From contig NZ_CP151803.1 of NCBI RefSeq assembly GCF_038446955.1, forward strand, positions 1,488,001-1,552,000: DNA of 64,000 nucleotides, read 5' to 3'. Source of the DNA: Pedobacter sp. FW305-3-2-15-E-R2A2 (GTDB taxonomy: Bacteria; Bacteroidota; Bacteroidia; Sphingobacteriales; Sphingobacteriaceae). Below are positions 27,373 through 35,510 of this stretch, in pieces (positions within the stretch are counted from its first letter, which is position 1; every line of letters starts with the position of its first letter). A model generated the notes under the pieces. That model was given only the letters and a program-made list of their open reading frames with translations. It was not told the DNA's origin and ran no database searches. The position numbers were made by a program, and so were the translations under genes.

Positions 27373-28554
27373 TTAGTTATATACAAACGTTCCTTTTTCG
27401 CTTTCTATCGTTACTTGTTTCTGTGCAGATGATTCCACACGGCCAATAATCTGTGCTTCAATATTAAAACTTTCAGATATCGCTATAATCTCCTGTGCAA
27501 TAGCTTCAGGAACATACAATTCCATTCTGTGCCCCATATTAAATACCTTATACATTTCTTTCCAATCTGTGCCCGACTGCTCCTGAATCAACTGGAACAA
27601 GGGAGGAATAGGAAATAGATTGTCTTTAATTACATGTACATCATCGTTCACAAAGTGAAGAACCTTAGTCTGAGCACCACCACTGCAATGTACAATACCA
27701 TGAATCTGATCTCTGTGTGCTTCCAATACCTTTTTAATAACAGGAGCATAGGTACGGGTAGGGGAAAGTACCAACTTCCCTGCGGTAATCTCCGTCTCTT
27801 CATCAATTCTGATCAGATCAGTTAGTTTTTTGCCTCCTGAAAATACCAGGTCAAAAGGAACAGATGGATCAAAACTTTCAGGATAGTTATTCGCAATAGA
27901 TTTTTCGAAAACATCATGTCTGGCAGAGGTTAATCCATTAGAACCCATTCCGCCATTATATTCAGTTTCATAGCTGGCCTGTCCGTAAGAAGAAAGTCCT
28001 ACAATGACATCGCCCGCCTGGATCTTATCATTGCTGATAATTTTGTCTCTTTCAATTCTGCAGGTTACCGTAGAGTCAACAATGATGGTACGAACAAGGT
28101 CGCCAACATCAGCAGTCTCACCACCGGTAGAGTAAATGGAAATTCCCATTTCCCTTAATTCTGCAAGGATTTCTTCCGTGCCATTGATGATCGCTGCAAT
28201 CACTTCTCCTGGAATCAGGTTCTTGTTACGGCCAATGGTAGAGGATAAAAGGATCTGGTCTGTTGCACCTACACAGATGAGGTCATCAATATTCATGATG
28301 ATGGCATCCTGAGCAATTCCTTTCCATACAGAAAGATCGCCTGTTTCTTTCCAGTAAACATAGGCCAGAGATGATTTTGTGCCTGCTCCGTCTGCATGCA
28401 TAATGTTGCAAAATGCATCATCATTTCCCAGTATATCGGGGATGATTTTACAGAAGGCTTGCGGAAAAATACCTTTATCTATATTCTTGATGGCTTGGTG
28501 CACATCTTCTTTTGACGCAGAAACGCCACGTTGGTTGTACCTGTTATCACTCAT
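27373..28554 (-). CDS. purM: Phosphoribosylformylglycinamidine cyclo-ligase (AIR synthetase)
   Basis: Fifth step of purine synthesis: ATP-dependent ring closure of FGAM to AIR in the cytoplasm. At 393 residues it is the longer Bacteroidota form. The N-terminal ATP/substrate segment shows ADGAGTKSSLAYVY (about 54-67), followed by QDAIIMNIDDLICVGATDQILLSSTIGR. Further on are GGETADVGDLVRTIIVD and the C-terminal half with GIVHCSGGAQTKVLHFV and NMGHRMELYVP. Its start is ATG 28554; a consensus -7 TATCTTTG lies at 28562-28569, giving a very short leader. It is monocistronic. Another purine enzyme, purL, lies 15 kb away. Confidence 0.96.
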   Translation of the reverse strand: MSDNRYNQRGVSASKEDVHQAIKNIDKGIFPQAFCKIIPDILGNDDAFCNIMHADGAGTKSSLAYVYWKETGDLSVWKGIAQDAIIMNIDDLICVGATDQILLSSTIGRNKNLIPGEVIAAIINGTEEILAELREMGISIYSTGGETADVGDLVRTIIVDSTVTCRIERDKIISNDKIQAGDVIVGLSSYGQASYETEYNGGMGSNGLTSARHDVFEKSIANNYPESFDPSVPFDLVFSGGKKLTDLIRIDEETEITAGKLVLSPTRTYAPVIKKVLEAHRDQIHGIVHCSGGAQTKVLHFVNDDVHVIKDNLFPIPPLFQLIQEQSGTDWKEMYKVFNMGHRMELYVPEAIAQEIIAISESFNIEAQIIGRVESSAQKQVTIESEKGTFVYN

Positions 28555-28601
28555 GTTGCTGCAAAGATAGGGAAACGCCCGAATGTTAAAGCGTTAACCG
28601 T

Positions 28602-28636
28602 AAAAAAATAACCCTTCAAAATTAATTGAAGGGTTA
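28602..28636 (-). terminator. Intrinsic terminator of glnN
   Basis: TAACCCTTCAA (28609-28619) and TTGAAGGGTTA (28626-28636) form an 11-bp perfect stem, with a T run on the minus strand. It lies between the glnN stop (28671) and the purM promoter. Confidence 0.9.
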
Positions 28637-28670
28637 CAAAACTAAAATAGATGGTTTATGGAGGTTTGGT

Positions 28671-30857
28671 TTATTTTAAAAACAACAATTCTCTGAACTT
28701 AGGTAGAGGCCAAACGCTGTCATCCACAATTTGTTCTAACTTATCTGTATGGTAACGGATGGTGTCGAAGTAAGATTTAACATTCTCATCATAACCGATT
28801 GCTTTATCGCGTGAATCTTCGATTGCATTGGTTTTCTTACGTTCTTCCAGCATCTTATCGATATTGGTTTTAAGGATACCCAAATGCTCTGAAACTTTAT
28901 TAATGATCGCTAGAGGAGTTTCCAATGCATCTTTACCCAGACCAAGGTCTTTCAATCCTTTTGCATTCTCAATCAAGGTATTTTGGTAAGCAATTGTTGC
29001 AGGAATGATCATGCTGTTTGCTACCTCACCGATTACCCTTGCTTCGATCTGAAGTTTCTTGAAATAGCTTTCCAGTAAGATCTCATGACGTGCATGTAAC
29101 TCGCGTGTGCTGAATACATTGGTATTGGTGAACAGCTCTGCAGTTTTTTCTGTCAGGTAAGCATCTAAAGCTTTAGGTGTAGTCTTGATGTTTGAAAGGC
29201 CACGTCTTGCAGCTTCTTCTTCCCACTCCTGACTGTAACCATTTCCTTCAAAACGGATGTCTTTAGATTCTTTAAGGTATTTTTTGATGATGGTTAATAA
29301 AGCCACATCTTTTTTCTCTCCTTTTTTGATCAGTTTGTCTACTTCAACCTTGAATTTATTCAGCTGATCAGCAACGATTGCATTTAAAACAGTCATTGGA
29401 GCAGAAGAGTTTTCAGAAGAACCTACCGCTCTAAGCTCAAATTTGTTTCCTGTGAAAGCAAACGGAGAAGTACGGTTACGGTCGGTAGTATCGAAAGAGA
29501 TCTGTGGGATCTTAGGAATACCTAACCATAGTGAATCTTCGCTTTTCACTTTTTTAATGATGCTGCGTGAAGATTCGATCTCATCTAATACATCAGCAAG
29601 TTGTGAACCAAGGAAGATCGAAATGATTGCCGGTGGAGCTTCGTTAGCACCCAGACGGTGATCGTTACTTACAGAAGCAATACTTGCTCTTAGTAAATCT
29701 GCATGTTCGTGAACTGCTTTGATGGTATTTACGAAGAACGTTAAAAACATTAAGTTGTTTTTAGGCGTTTTTCCTGGTGATAATAAGTTTTTACCAGTAT
29801 CAGTGATCAATGACCAGTTGTTGTGTTTACCTGATCCGTTGATACCTGCATATGGTTTCTCATGTAATAAAACTTTGAAATTATGTCTTAAGGCAACTTT
29901 TTCCATTAAGTCCATCAACAACTGATTGTGGTCAATTGCAAGGTTGATTTCTTCGTAGATCGGAGCGCATTCAAACTGAGATGGAGCTACCTCATTGTGG
30001 CGTGTTTTCAAAGGAATACCTAATTTCAGGGCTTCGTTTTCAAAATCAACCATATAGGTAAATACACGCTCAGGAATTGATCCGAAATAGTGATCTTCTA
30101 ATTGTTGTCCTTTTGCAGACATGTGTCCGAATAGGGCACGGCCTGTTAAGGCAAGATCCGGACGTGCATTATATAAAGCAAGGTCAACCAGGAAATATTC
30201 CTGCTCAATACCTAAAGATGCATTTACTTTAGTGATGCTTTTATCGAAATACTGACAAACATCAACTGCTGCTTTATCTAAAGCAGAAAGCGCTTTTAAT
30301 AGTGGTGCTTTATAATCTAAAGCTTCACCAGTATAGGCCACAAATACTGTAGGAATACAAAGCGTTTTACCGGCTTTGCTTTCCATAATGAAAGCTGGAG
30401 AAGAAGGATCCCATGCAGTATATCCGCGGGCCTCGAAAGTATTGCGGATTCCTCCGTTAGGGAAGCTGGATGCATCCGGCTCTTGCTGAACCAATGCACT
30501 TCCTGCGAATACTTCAATTGCACCATCTTTACTTGGCTCAAAGAAAGCGTCATGTTTTTCAGCAGTAGATCCTGTTAATGGCTGAAACCAGTGAGTATAG
30601 TGTGTTGCACCTTTAGCCATTGCCCAGCTTTTCATGGCTGTAGCGATGTGATTGGCATCCTCATGGTTGATTAACTCGCCCTGGTCAATGGACGAAATCA
30701 ATTTCTCAAACACTTCTTTTGATAAGAAATCTTTCATTTTTTTCTTATCGAAAACATTAACGCCAAAAAACTCAGAAATCTTAGTCGAAGGAGACTTTAC
30801 TTCCGGTGAAATTCTTGATTGCGCCTCTTTTAATGCAATTGTTCTTAAGCTTTTCAT
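28671..30857 (-). CDS. glnN: Glutamine synthetase type III
   Basis: ATP-dependent ammonia assimilation to glutamine. The length of 728 residues is that of the GSIII class, against about 450 for GSI. Visible landmarks are FEARGYTAWDPSSPAFI (about 137-153), SLGIEQEYFLVD with the metal-ligand Glu residues, RHNEVAPSQFECAPIYEE, GSGKHNNWSLITDTGKNLLSPG and the arginine-rich RNRTSPFAFTGNKFELRAVGSS. The C-terminal half carries the class-specific helical extension. The start is ATG 30857; a -7-like TATTTTTG lies at 30878-30885. It is monocistronic. No PII or ammonium-transporter gene is nearby. Confidence 0.96.
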   Translation of the reverse strand: MKSLRTIALKEAQSRISPEVKSPSTKISEFFGVNVFDKKKMKDFLSKEVFEKLISSIDQGELINHEDANHIATAMKSWAMAKGATHYTHWFQPLTGSTAEKHDAFFEPSKDGAIEVFAGSALVQQEPDASSFPNGGIRNTFEARGYTAWDPSSPAFIMESKAGKTLCIPTVFVAYTGEALDYKAPLLKALSALDKAAVDVCQYFDKSITKVNASLGIEQEYFLVDLALYNARPDLALTGRALFGHMSAKGQQLEDHYFGSIPERVFTYMVDFENEALKLGIPLKTRHNEVAPSQFECAPIYEEINLAIDHNQLLMDLMEKVALRHNFKVLLHEKPYAGINGSGKHNNWSLITDTGKNLLSPGKTPKNNLMFLTFFVNTIKAVHEHADLLRASIASVSNDHRLGANEAPPAIISIFLGSQLADVLDEIESSRSIIKKVKSEDSLWLGIPKIPQISFDTTDRNRTSPFAFTGNKFELRAVGSSENSSAPMTVLNAIVADQLNKFKVEVDKLIKKGEKKDVALLTIIKKYLKESKDIRFEGNGYSQEWEEEAARRGLSNIKTTPKALDAYLTEKTAELFTNTNVFSTRELHARHEILLESYFKKLQIEARVIGEVANSMIIPATIAYQNTLIENAKGLKDLGLGKDALETPLAIINKVSEHLGILKTNIDKMLEERKKTNAIEDSRDKAIGYDENVKSYFDTIRYHTDKLEQIVDDSVWPLPKFRELLFLK

Positions 30858-31311
30858 TTATTTGTTTAAAATTTGGTCAAAAATATAATTTTTGTTTGGT
30901 ATTTTCTGTGAATTGTTTGTAAAAATACGAATGTCAGGAAATAATCAAAGAAATATTTGATGTTTTTGGATATTTTGTGGGGAGCGTTTAGGAAAATAGG
31001 CTTAATCTATGGCTTGTTTCGTGCTTTTACTGTTTTTAGAATATTGTGAGATTATCTGCCTTCTGGTTATGGAATGCGCATAATCGTTGCATCATAGAGG
31101 GAAATAAACCTTTTTAAGCCATGATAAATTCTTCTTTTGATCTGTACCAGACTGATTGGCTTGATGTTGTGTTTGTAAACAGAAATAAAGTGATAGCGCT
31201 TATGATTTAGGGGTACTCCAATCTCTTTTACTATAACCGTGTATTCTTTATAATATAATGTAAAAAACAATAATAAGACAATTCATAAAAATACAAGCGT
31301 TATCCCGACGA

Positions 31312-31470
31312 ATGATAAAGGGGGCATCGGCAATTAATGAAAACTTCGTGATCCTGGTATTGCGAAAGAAAAGAGAAACAACCCTTTTTGATGTGACCCC
31401 TAATCATATTGATATGGATGTTTGCCTGCTCAGGTGGTTTAACACCTTTTCAGGCAATGATGAATGCTGA
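31312..31470 (+). CDS. Possible small protein of 52 residues, unknown
   Basis: Short frame opening MIKGASAINENFVILVLRKK and ending WFNTFSGNDEC. It has an even mix of hydrophobic and charged residues, no signal peptide and no recognised family. What supports it is position: an intrinsic terminator on the same strand follows 53 bp after the stop in an otherwise empty region, so some plus-strand transcript ends there. I found no clear promoter. It could equally be a remnant of a larger gene or a chance frame in an RNA gene. Confidence 0.25.
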   Translation: MIKGASAINENFVILVLRKKRETTLFDVTPNHIDMDVCLLRWFNTFSGNDEC

Positions 31471-31522
31471 TCTGACGGAGATGGGGGATCCCAAAACGTC
31501 ATGGATGCATTTTTTATTAACG

Positions 31523-31575
31523 ACCATCAGGAATTTTATTTCCTCCCCGAACTAAGATCCTGATGGTTGTTTTTT
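31523..31575 (+). terminator. Intrinsic terminator with no assigned upstream gene
   Basis: ACCATCAGGA (31523-31532) pairs perfectly with TCCTGATGGT (31558-31567), followed by TGTTTTTT. The trmN6 -7 element begins where it ends. Confidence 0.75.
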
Positions 31576-31644
31576 ACCTTTGTCCCCGTTCCATAGACAA
31601 CAGGCTATATATTATATATAGTATACAAAACTTCGGATACCATC

Positions 31645-32349
31645 ATGGGGAGTGTTTTTAGGTTTAAAAAATTTGAGGTAGACCAATCTGGGTGTGCGAT
31701 GAAGATCAATACGGACGGCGTGTTGCTGGCGGCGGTTGTGTTGCACTCCAATCCGCGTTTTGTACTCGATATCGGTACAGGTACCGGAGTGATTGCTTTG
31801 ATGTTGGCTCAGCGATTTCCTGATGCCAATGTAGATGCCGTAGAGATTGATGAATCTGCTGCAAATGCCGCCGTAGGGAATTTTGCAAGATCTAGCTTTT
31901 CTGAACGCACCAGGGCTCATTTCAGCGCCATAGAAGATTATGTCACCGAGCGAAAGTACAACCTTATTGTTTCCAACCCTCCGTATTTTGTAAATGATCT
32001 CAAAAACCCTGAAATAAGAAAGGGGATTGCAAGGCATACAGATGCACAGTTTTTTGAATCCTTACTGAGTAAGGTTTCAGAGATGATGAATGAGGGAGGG
32101 CGTTTCTGGGTGATTTTACCGGTTAAGCAGGCGGAATTGCTGGTGCAAAGTGCGGCCGCTTTTAACTTATCGCTCCATAAACAGATTGACATTTGTTCCG
32201 ACGAGCGTAAACCTGTCATCCGTCAGGTCATTTGCCTGTCTGCATTAAAAGAGACAACCGAAAGAGAAACATTTTATATCTATGAATCGAAAGGGGTATA
32301 TACCGATGCTTACCGTTTGTTGTTAAAAGATTTCTTTCTTGCCTTCTGA
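31645..32349 (+). CDS. trmN6: tRNA1(Val) (adenine(37)-N6)-methyltransferase
   Basis: S-adenosylmethionine-dependent N6-adenine methyltransferase of 234 residues resembling E. coli YfiC/TrmN6. The opening FRFKKFEVDQSGCAMKINTDGVLLAA is family-typical. The SAM site is VLDIGTGTGVIALMLAQRFP (about 41-60), an acidic ribose-binding Glu is in VDAVEIDE, and the catalytic motif IV is VSNPPYF (about 111-117). The consensus -7 TACCTTTG lies at 31575-31582. It is followed after 45 bp by the phosphoesterase gene, which has its own promoter. Confidence 0.9.
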   Translation: MGSVFRFKKFEVDQSGCAMKINTDGVLLAAVVLHSNPRFVLDIGTGTGVIALMLAQRFPDANVDAVEIDESAANAAVGNFARSSFSERTRAHFSAIEDYVTERKYNLIVSNPPYFVNDLKNPEIRKGIARHTDAQFFESLLSKVSEMMNEGGRFWVILPVKQAELLVQSAAAFNLSLHKQIDICSDERKPVIRQVICLSALKETTERETFYIYESKGVYTDAYRLLLKDFFLAF

Positions 32350-32369
32350 TCTCAATATCCATAGCTTTG
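32339..32369 (+). promoter_or_regulatory. Promoter of the YfcE-like phosphoesterase gene
   Basis: A TTG -33 core (32339-32341), 20-bp spacer and consensus -7 TAGCTTTG (32362-32369). It overlaps the last codons of trmN6 and leaves a leader of about 20 nt to the TTG start at 32395. Confidence 0.65.
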
Positions 32370-32394
32370 TCTAACCAACAAAAAAAGCTATACT

Positions 32395-32886
32395 TTGAAA
32401 AAAATAGGACTCATTTCCGATACGCACGGTTTTCTTGACGATGCGGTTTTTAAACATTTTGATGAATGCGATGAAATATGGCATGCGGGCGACTTTGGCC
32501 CCGATGTTGCCGATCGATTAGCTGCCTTTAAACCGCTTAAAGGAGTTTATGGGAATATTGATGGAAAAGAAATCCGTTCAGAATTCCCGGAACACCTGCG
32601 TTTTAACTGCGAAAAGGTCGATGTCTGGATGACCCATATCGGTGGATATCCGGGAAAATATGCGCCTAATGTAAAGGGTGAAATATACACTAAGCCCCCA
32701 ATGTTGTTTATTGCAGGGCACTCTCATATTCTAAAAGTGATGTTTGATAAAAAGATTAATTGTTTGCATATAAATCCCGGTGCAGCGGGAAATTCGGGAT
32801 GGCACCGGGTGAAAACATTAATTAGATTTTGTATTTCGGATGAAAAAATCCATACCTTAGAGGCCATAGAAATAGGAAATAGATAA
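32395..32886 (+). CDS. YfcE/MJ0936-type metallophosphoesterase
   Basis: Small calcineurin-fold phosphodiesterase of 163 residues. The complete motif series is visible: SDTHG (8-12), GDFG (about 33), GNID (about 55), a His in THIGGYPGKY (about 81) and GHSH (about 107-110), ending NPGAAGNSG. The family cleaves phosphodiester or phosphomonoester model substrates; the physiological substrate is unknown. The start codon is TTG at 32395, giving MKKIGLISDTHG, the normal family N-terminus; no ATG precedes it in frame near the promoter. Confidence 0.88.
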   Translation: MKKIGLISDTHGFLDDAVFKHFDECDEIWHAGDFGPDVADRLAAFKPLKGVYGNIDGKEIRSEFPEHLRFNCEKVDVWMTHIGGYPGKYAPNVKGEIYTKPPMLFIAGHSHILKVMFDKKINCLHINPGAAGNSGWHRVKTLIRFCISDEKIHTLEAIEIGNR

Positions 32887-32908
32887 CGTATAAAATACAC
32901 TAAGTAAT

Positions 32909-33964
32909 ATGTCAGGCATTAAAACACTAGGCCAATTTATAATTGAAAAACAAGCAGATTTCTCCTATGCAAAAGGAGAGCTCTCCAGATTGCTGAGGGA
33001 CATAGGAATCGCATCAAAAATCGTGAACCGAGAGGTGAATAAAGCCGGTTTGGTGGATATTCTAGGCGATGCCGGAACGGTTAATATTCAGGGTGAAGGA
33101 CAGAAAAAACTGGATGTATTTGCGAATATCCAATTCATCAGCGCACTGACCAGTGGCGGAGAATGCTGTATTGTAGCGACGGAAGAAGAGGATGATTTTG
33201 TGCGCATCGACTCCCCGGTCTCAAAAAATGCGAAATACATTGTCTGTATTGATCCCCTAGATGGTTCTTCAAATATTGATTGTAATGTAGCAGTTGGAAC
33301 GATCTTCTCCATTTATCGCAGGAAATCTGTGGAAGGAGAGGCTACCCTGGAAGATGTATTGCAGAAAGGTACACAGCAGGTGGCTGCAGGTTACGTGATC
33401 TACGGTTCTTCAACCATGTTGGTATATACGACCGGAAAAGGTGTGAATGGCTTTACTTTAGACCCTTCCATAGGGGAGTTTTGCTTATCTCATCCAAATA
33501 TGAGAATTCCTGATGGTGGTAATATCTATTCCTTAAACGAAGGTAACTATGTTCACTTCCCGGAAGGCGTAAAGAAATACTTAAAATATGTACAGGTTCA
33601 TGATGAGACAACCAACAGACCTTATACTTCAAGGTATATTGGTTCAATGGTTGGTGACATTCATAGAAATCTGATTAAAGGCGGAATTTATATCTATCCG
33701 ACGACGGCCAGCTCTCCAAAAGGGAAATTAAGGTTATTGTATGAATGTAATCCAATGGCTTTTATTGTTGAGCAGGCTGGTGGTGTGGCTTCAGATGGTT
33801 TTAACAGAATCCTGGATATCGAACCTACGGAATTACATCAGCGCAGTTCCATCTTTATCGGATCCAAAGAAATGGTAAATATGGCGGAAGATATGATGGC
33901 CGAATTTTCGGCAGAAAAGAATGTAAATGCCGTGGTTCCGGCAAAATTAGATCAGGCAGGATAA
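32909..33964 (+). CDS. fbp: Fructose-1,6-bisphosphatase class 1
   Basis: Gluconeogenic hydrolysis of fructose-1,6-bisphosphate in the cytoplasm. At 351 residues it is a normal class 1 enzyme. The metal and phosphate signature is [24 protein letters not shown] (about 117-140), with the metal-site glutamates in ATEEEDDF and the substrate-binding region in GGIYIYP and [21 protein letters not shown] (about 267-294). It lies 22 bp after the phosphoesterase gene and may be co-transcribed with it. Its terminator overlaps the 3' end of the convergent rnhA. Confidence 0.96.
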   Translation: MSGIKTLGQFIIEKQADFSYAKGELSRLLRDIGIASKIVNREVNKAGLVDILGDAGTVNIQGEGQKKLDVFANIQFISALTSGGECCIVATEEEDDFVRIDSPVSKNAKYIVCIDPLDGSSNIDCNVAVGTIFSIYRRKSVEGEATLEDVLQKGTQQVAAGYVIYGSSTMLVYTTGKGVNGFTLDPSIGEFCLSHPNMRIPDGGNIYSLNEGNYVHFPEGVKKYLKYVQVHDETTNRPYTSRYIGSMVGDIHRNLIKGGIYIYPTTASSPKGKLRLLYECNPMAFIVEQAGGVASDGFNRILDIEPTELHQRSSIFIGSKEMVNMAEDMMAEFSAEKNVNAVVPAKLDQAG

Positions 33965-33972
33965 TAAAGGAA

Positions 33973-34003
33973 ATAAGCTAACCTTATAATAAGGTTGGCT
34001 TAT
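33973..34003 (+). terminator. Terminator of fbp overlapping the rnhA stop
   Basis: ATAAGC-T-AACCTTA (33973-33986) pairs with TAAGGTT-G-GCTTAT (33990-34003), followed by a T/C-rich tract. The stem includes the stop codon of rnhA on the other strand (33984). Confidence 0.75.
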
Positions 34004-34457
34004 CTCTTTCTTTTTCAAATTCAAAGTCAATAGCAAGTGCAGCCCGGTTCTTACCTGCGGCTACTGCCAATACATCGCAACGCTCATTCTCCGGATGGGC
34101 GTTGTGACCTTTGATCCATACGAATTTTACGTTGTGTAACTTATATACATTCAGGAAACGAATCCAGAGGTCTTTGTTCTTCTTTCCTTTAAAGCCCGTC
34201 TTTACCCATCCAAATACCCATTTCTTCTCCACAGAGTCCACCACATATTTAGAATCCGAAACCACAGTAACATCTTGGCCGGGTGTTTTTAAGGCATTTA
34301 AGCCCTCTATAACCGCCAGGAGCTCCATTCTGTTGTTGGTAGTCATGCGGAAGCCACCACTCAATTCCTTATAGTGGTTGCCCGAGCGTAAAATCACGCC
34401 GTAACCTCCTGGTCCGGGATTTCCACTTGCTGCTCCGTCAGTAAAAATTTCAATCAT
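33984..34457 (-). CDS. rnhA: Ribonuclease HI
   Basis: Endonuclease that cleaves the RNA strand of RNA-DNA hybrids, 157 residues, normal family length. The four catalytic carboxylates are visible as Asp7 (FTDGAASGNPG), Glu45 (NRMELLAVIEGL), Asp68 (VVSDSKYVVD) and Asp128 (NERCDVLA), with His118 (KGHNAHPENE) on the flexible loop. The basic handle region WVKTGFKGKKNKDLW is present as in E. coli RNase HI. It is convergent with fbp; the two genes end 20 bp apart and share a hairpin. Confidence 0.96.
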   Translation of the reverse strand: MIEIFTDGAASGNPGPGGYGVILRSGNHYKELSGGFRMTTNNRMELLAVIEGLNALKTPGQDVTVVSDSKYVVDSVEKKWVFGWVKTGFKGKKNKDLWIRFLNVYKLHNVKFVWIKGHNAHPENERCDVLAVAAGKNRAALAIDFEFEKERDKPTLL

Positions 34458-34584
34458 ATACGGGCAAATCTATGTTTTTAAGCTCTAAATGCAATTTATG
34501 AAGATCAATTAATATTTTTATGAAAAATAAAATTGCTGAAATAGAGGGAATTAAAAGAAAAGTGTGACCTAAATGTTAAAATTA

Positions 34585-34615
34585 TTTGATTAAAATGTTT
34601 TTAATCGTACTTTTG
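34585..34615 (+). promoter_or_regulatory. Promoter of tRNA-His
   Basis: A full Bacteroidota promoter: TTTG at 34585-34588, 19-bp spacer and TACTTTTG at 34608-34615. Transcription would start near 34621, 13 nt before the tRNA. Confidence 0.85.
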
Positions 34616-34633
34616 TGACGTTGAAAAAAACAT

Positions 34634-34711
34634 GGTGGTTTTAGCTCAGTTGGTTAGAGCATCGGTTTGTGGTACCGAGGGTCGTGGGTTCGAGCCCCAT
34701 ATTCCACCCCA
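34634..34711 (+). tRNA. tRNA-His (GTG)
   Basis: The cloverleaf is complete, with the extra 5' G(-1) at 34634 opposite C73 and CCA encoded at 34709-34711. The D-arm is GCTC...GAGC with GG in the loop. The anticodon arm TCGGT/ACCGA presents GTG. The T-arm is GTGGG-TTCGAGC-CCCAT. Two U-U oppositions occur in the acceptor stem (5:68 and 6:67). The 3' end of the gene is the left copy of a 45-bp direct repeat, so this gene is the boundary of a probable inserted segment. Confidence 0.93.
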
Positions 34712-34750
34712 GTTTTGAAAGCAGTCTGAAAAGACTGCTTTTTTTGTTTA
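34706..34750 (+). repeat. Left direct repeat (tRNA-His 3' end and terminator)
   Basis: It begins ACCCCAGTTTTGAAAGC in the acceptor end of the tRNA and continues through the hairpin at 34718-34741 to GTTTA. It differs from the right copy only at 34723 (A instead of G). Confidence 0.85.
34718..34745 (+). terminator. Terminator of tRNA-His
   Basis: AAAGCAGTCT (34718-34727), GAAA loop, AGACTGCTTT (34732-34741) and a T run. Confidence 0.9.
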
Positions 34751-34998
34751 AAACCTGCCAACCAACACCCCATCTAGACATATTCGCAATGCTCTCAAAT
34801 CGTCTTCAACGATTTAATAAGGCATTATCCATTTTTAACGCTAAATTCTCTAGGGTTGCGTGTGTTTGAAGATTTTAAGATGAATCGAAGATTCAAACTT
34901 AGAGTATGGAGATACCATTAAATTTCTAAATAATGAATTTGTAAAAAAGATAATTGTCATTAAATTCAATAGGATTAAAGCTCTGCTGTGCTTTCCAA

Positions 34999-35415
34999 TT
35001 AGGCTGTATGCTTTAGCAACTCCATTACTTTCTCCGTTATAAACGCTTCCTTGTCTTTTTTTACTTCTTCAAGCATTTCTCTTCTTTCTGTTGGAAGCGT
35101 AAAATATTTATCAGCCCATAAATTTATTTCGATCATTAAAGGGAGCAGATCAACGCCTTTTTTTGTTAGTTTATATAAAACTTTGGCCTTGCTATCTGGA
35201 TGGTCTTGCTTCGTAATTACGTCATTCTCTTCCAGCATCTGTAATCGAGAAGCCAAAATGTTCGTCGCTATTTTTTCGTCAGATTTTAGAAAGTCCCCAT
35301 AAGTACATTGTTTAGAAAACATTAAATCTCTAACAATAAGTAATGACCATTTGTCTCCCCATATATCTAATGAGCTGCTAATAGGGCATTCAGACCGCTT
35401 TTTTAAATCAGGCAT
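34999..35415 (-). CDS. HxlR family redox-type regulator
   Basis: Winged-helix MarR-like repressor of 138 residues. The HxlR domain spans about 10-100 (CPISSSLDIWGDKWSLLIVRDLMF, then SRLQMLEENDVI). The conserved N-terminal cysteine, Cys10 in ECPI, is the residue that senses electrophiles or quinones in the YodB/HypR members of the family. It is divergent from an Old Yellow Enzyme gene with 95 bp between starts. Repeated ACTTGCAAAA sites cover the promoter there, so it most likely represses the cassette and itself until oxidised or alkylated. Confidence 0.9.
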   Translation of the reverse strand: MPDLKKRSECPISSSLDIWGDKWSLLIVRDLMFSKQCTYGDFLKSDEKIATNILASRLQMLEENDVITKQDHPDSKAKVLYKLTKKGVDLLPLMIEINLWADKYFTLPTERREMLEEVKKDKEAFITEKVMELLKHTA

Positions 35416-35433
35416 AAAATAAATTATAGAATT

Positions 35434-35475
35434 ACTTGCAAAATGAAAGTTGTTTGTATATTTGCACTTGCAAAA
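35434..35475. promoter_or_regulatory. HxlR operators over the OYE promoter
   Basis: ACTTGCAAAA occurs at 35434-35443 and again at 35466-35475, 32 bp (three helical turns) apart. Between them lies a consensus -7 TATATTTG (35457-35464); the -33-like CTTG falls inside the first copy and the transcript start inside the second. The second copy continues into the palindrome CTTGC-AAAAC-GCAAG (35468-35482), and TGCACTTG/CAAGTGCA (35463-35470 and 35503-35510) form a further inverted pair. Confidence 0.65.
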
Positions 35476-35510
35476 CGCAAGCGAATTTACGAAATTAAAT
35501 TACAAGTGCA

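Larger units (their letters stand above)
30858..31644. other. Long intergenic region between glnN and trmN6
   Basis: Nearly 790 bases without a confident gene. It holds the glnN -7 element (30878-30885), a 67-codon minus-strand frame (31067-31270) that I do not recognise and do not call, a 52-codon plus-strand frame (31312-31470) followed by a good terminator (31523-31575), and a -7 element TACCTTTG (31575-31582) for trmN6. It may contain decayed coding sequence. Confidence 0.5.

Noticed and set aside
31067..31270. 67-codon minus-strand frame upstream of glnN
   Set aside because: Not recognised, no promoter or terminator, A/T-rich; could be a remnant but nothing supports it.
34669..34869. 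66-codon frame starting in tRNA-His
   Set aside because: It begins inside the tRNA and reads through its terminator; not a gene. I also looked for an integrase remnant here and saw none.
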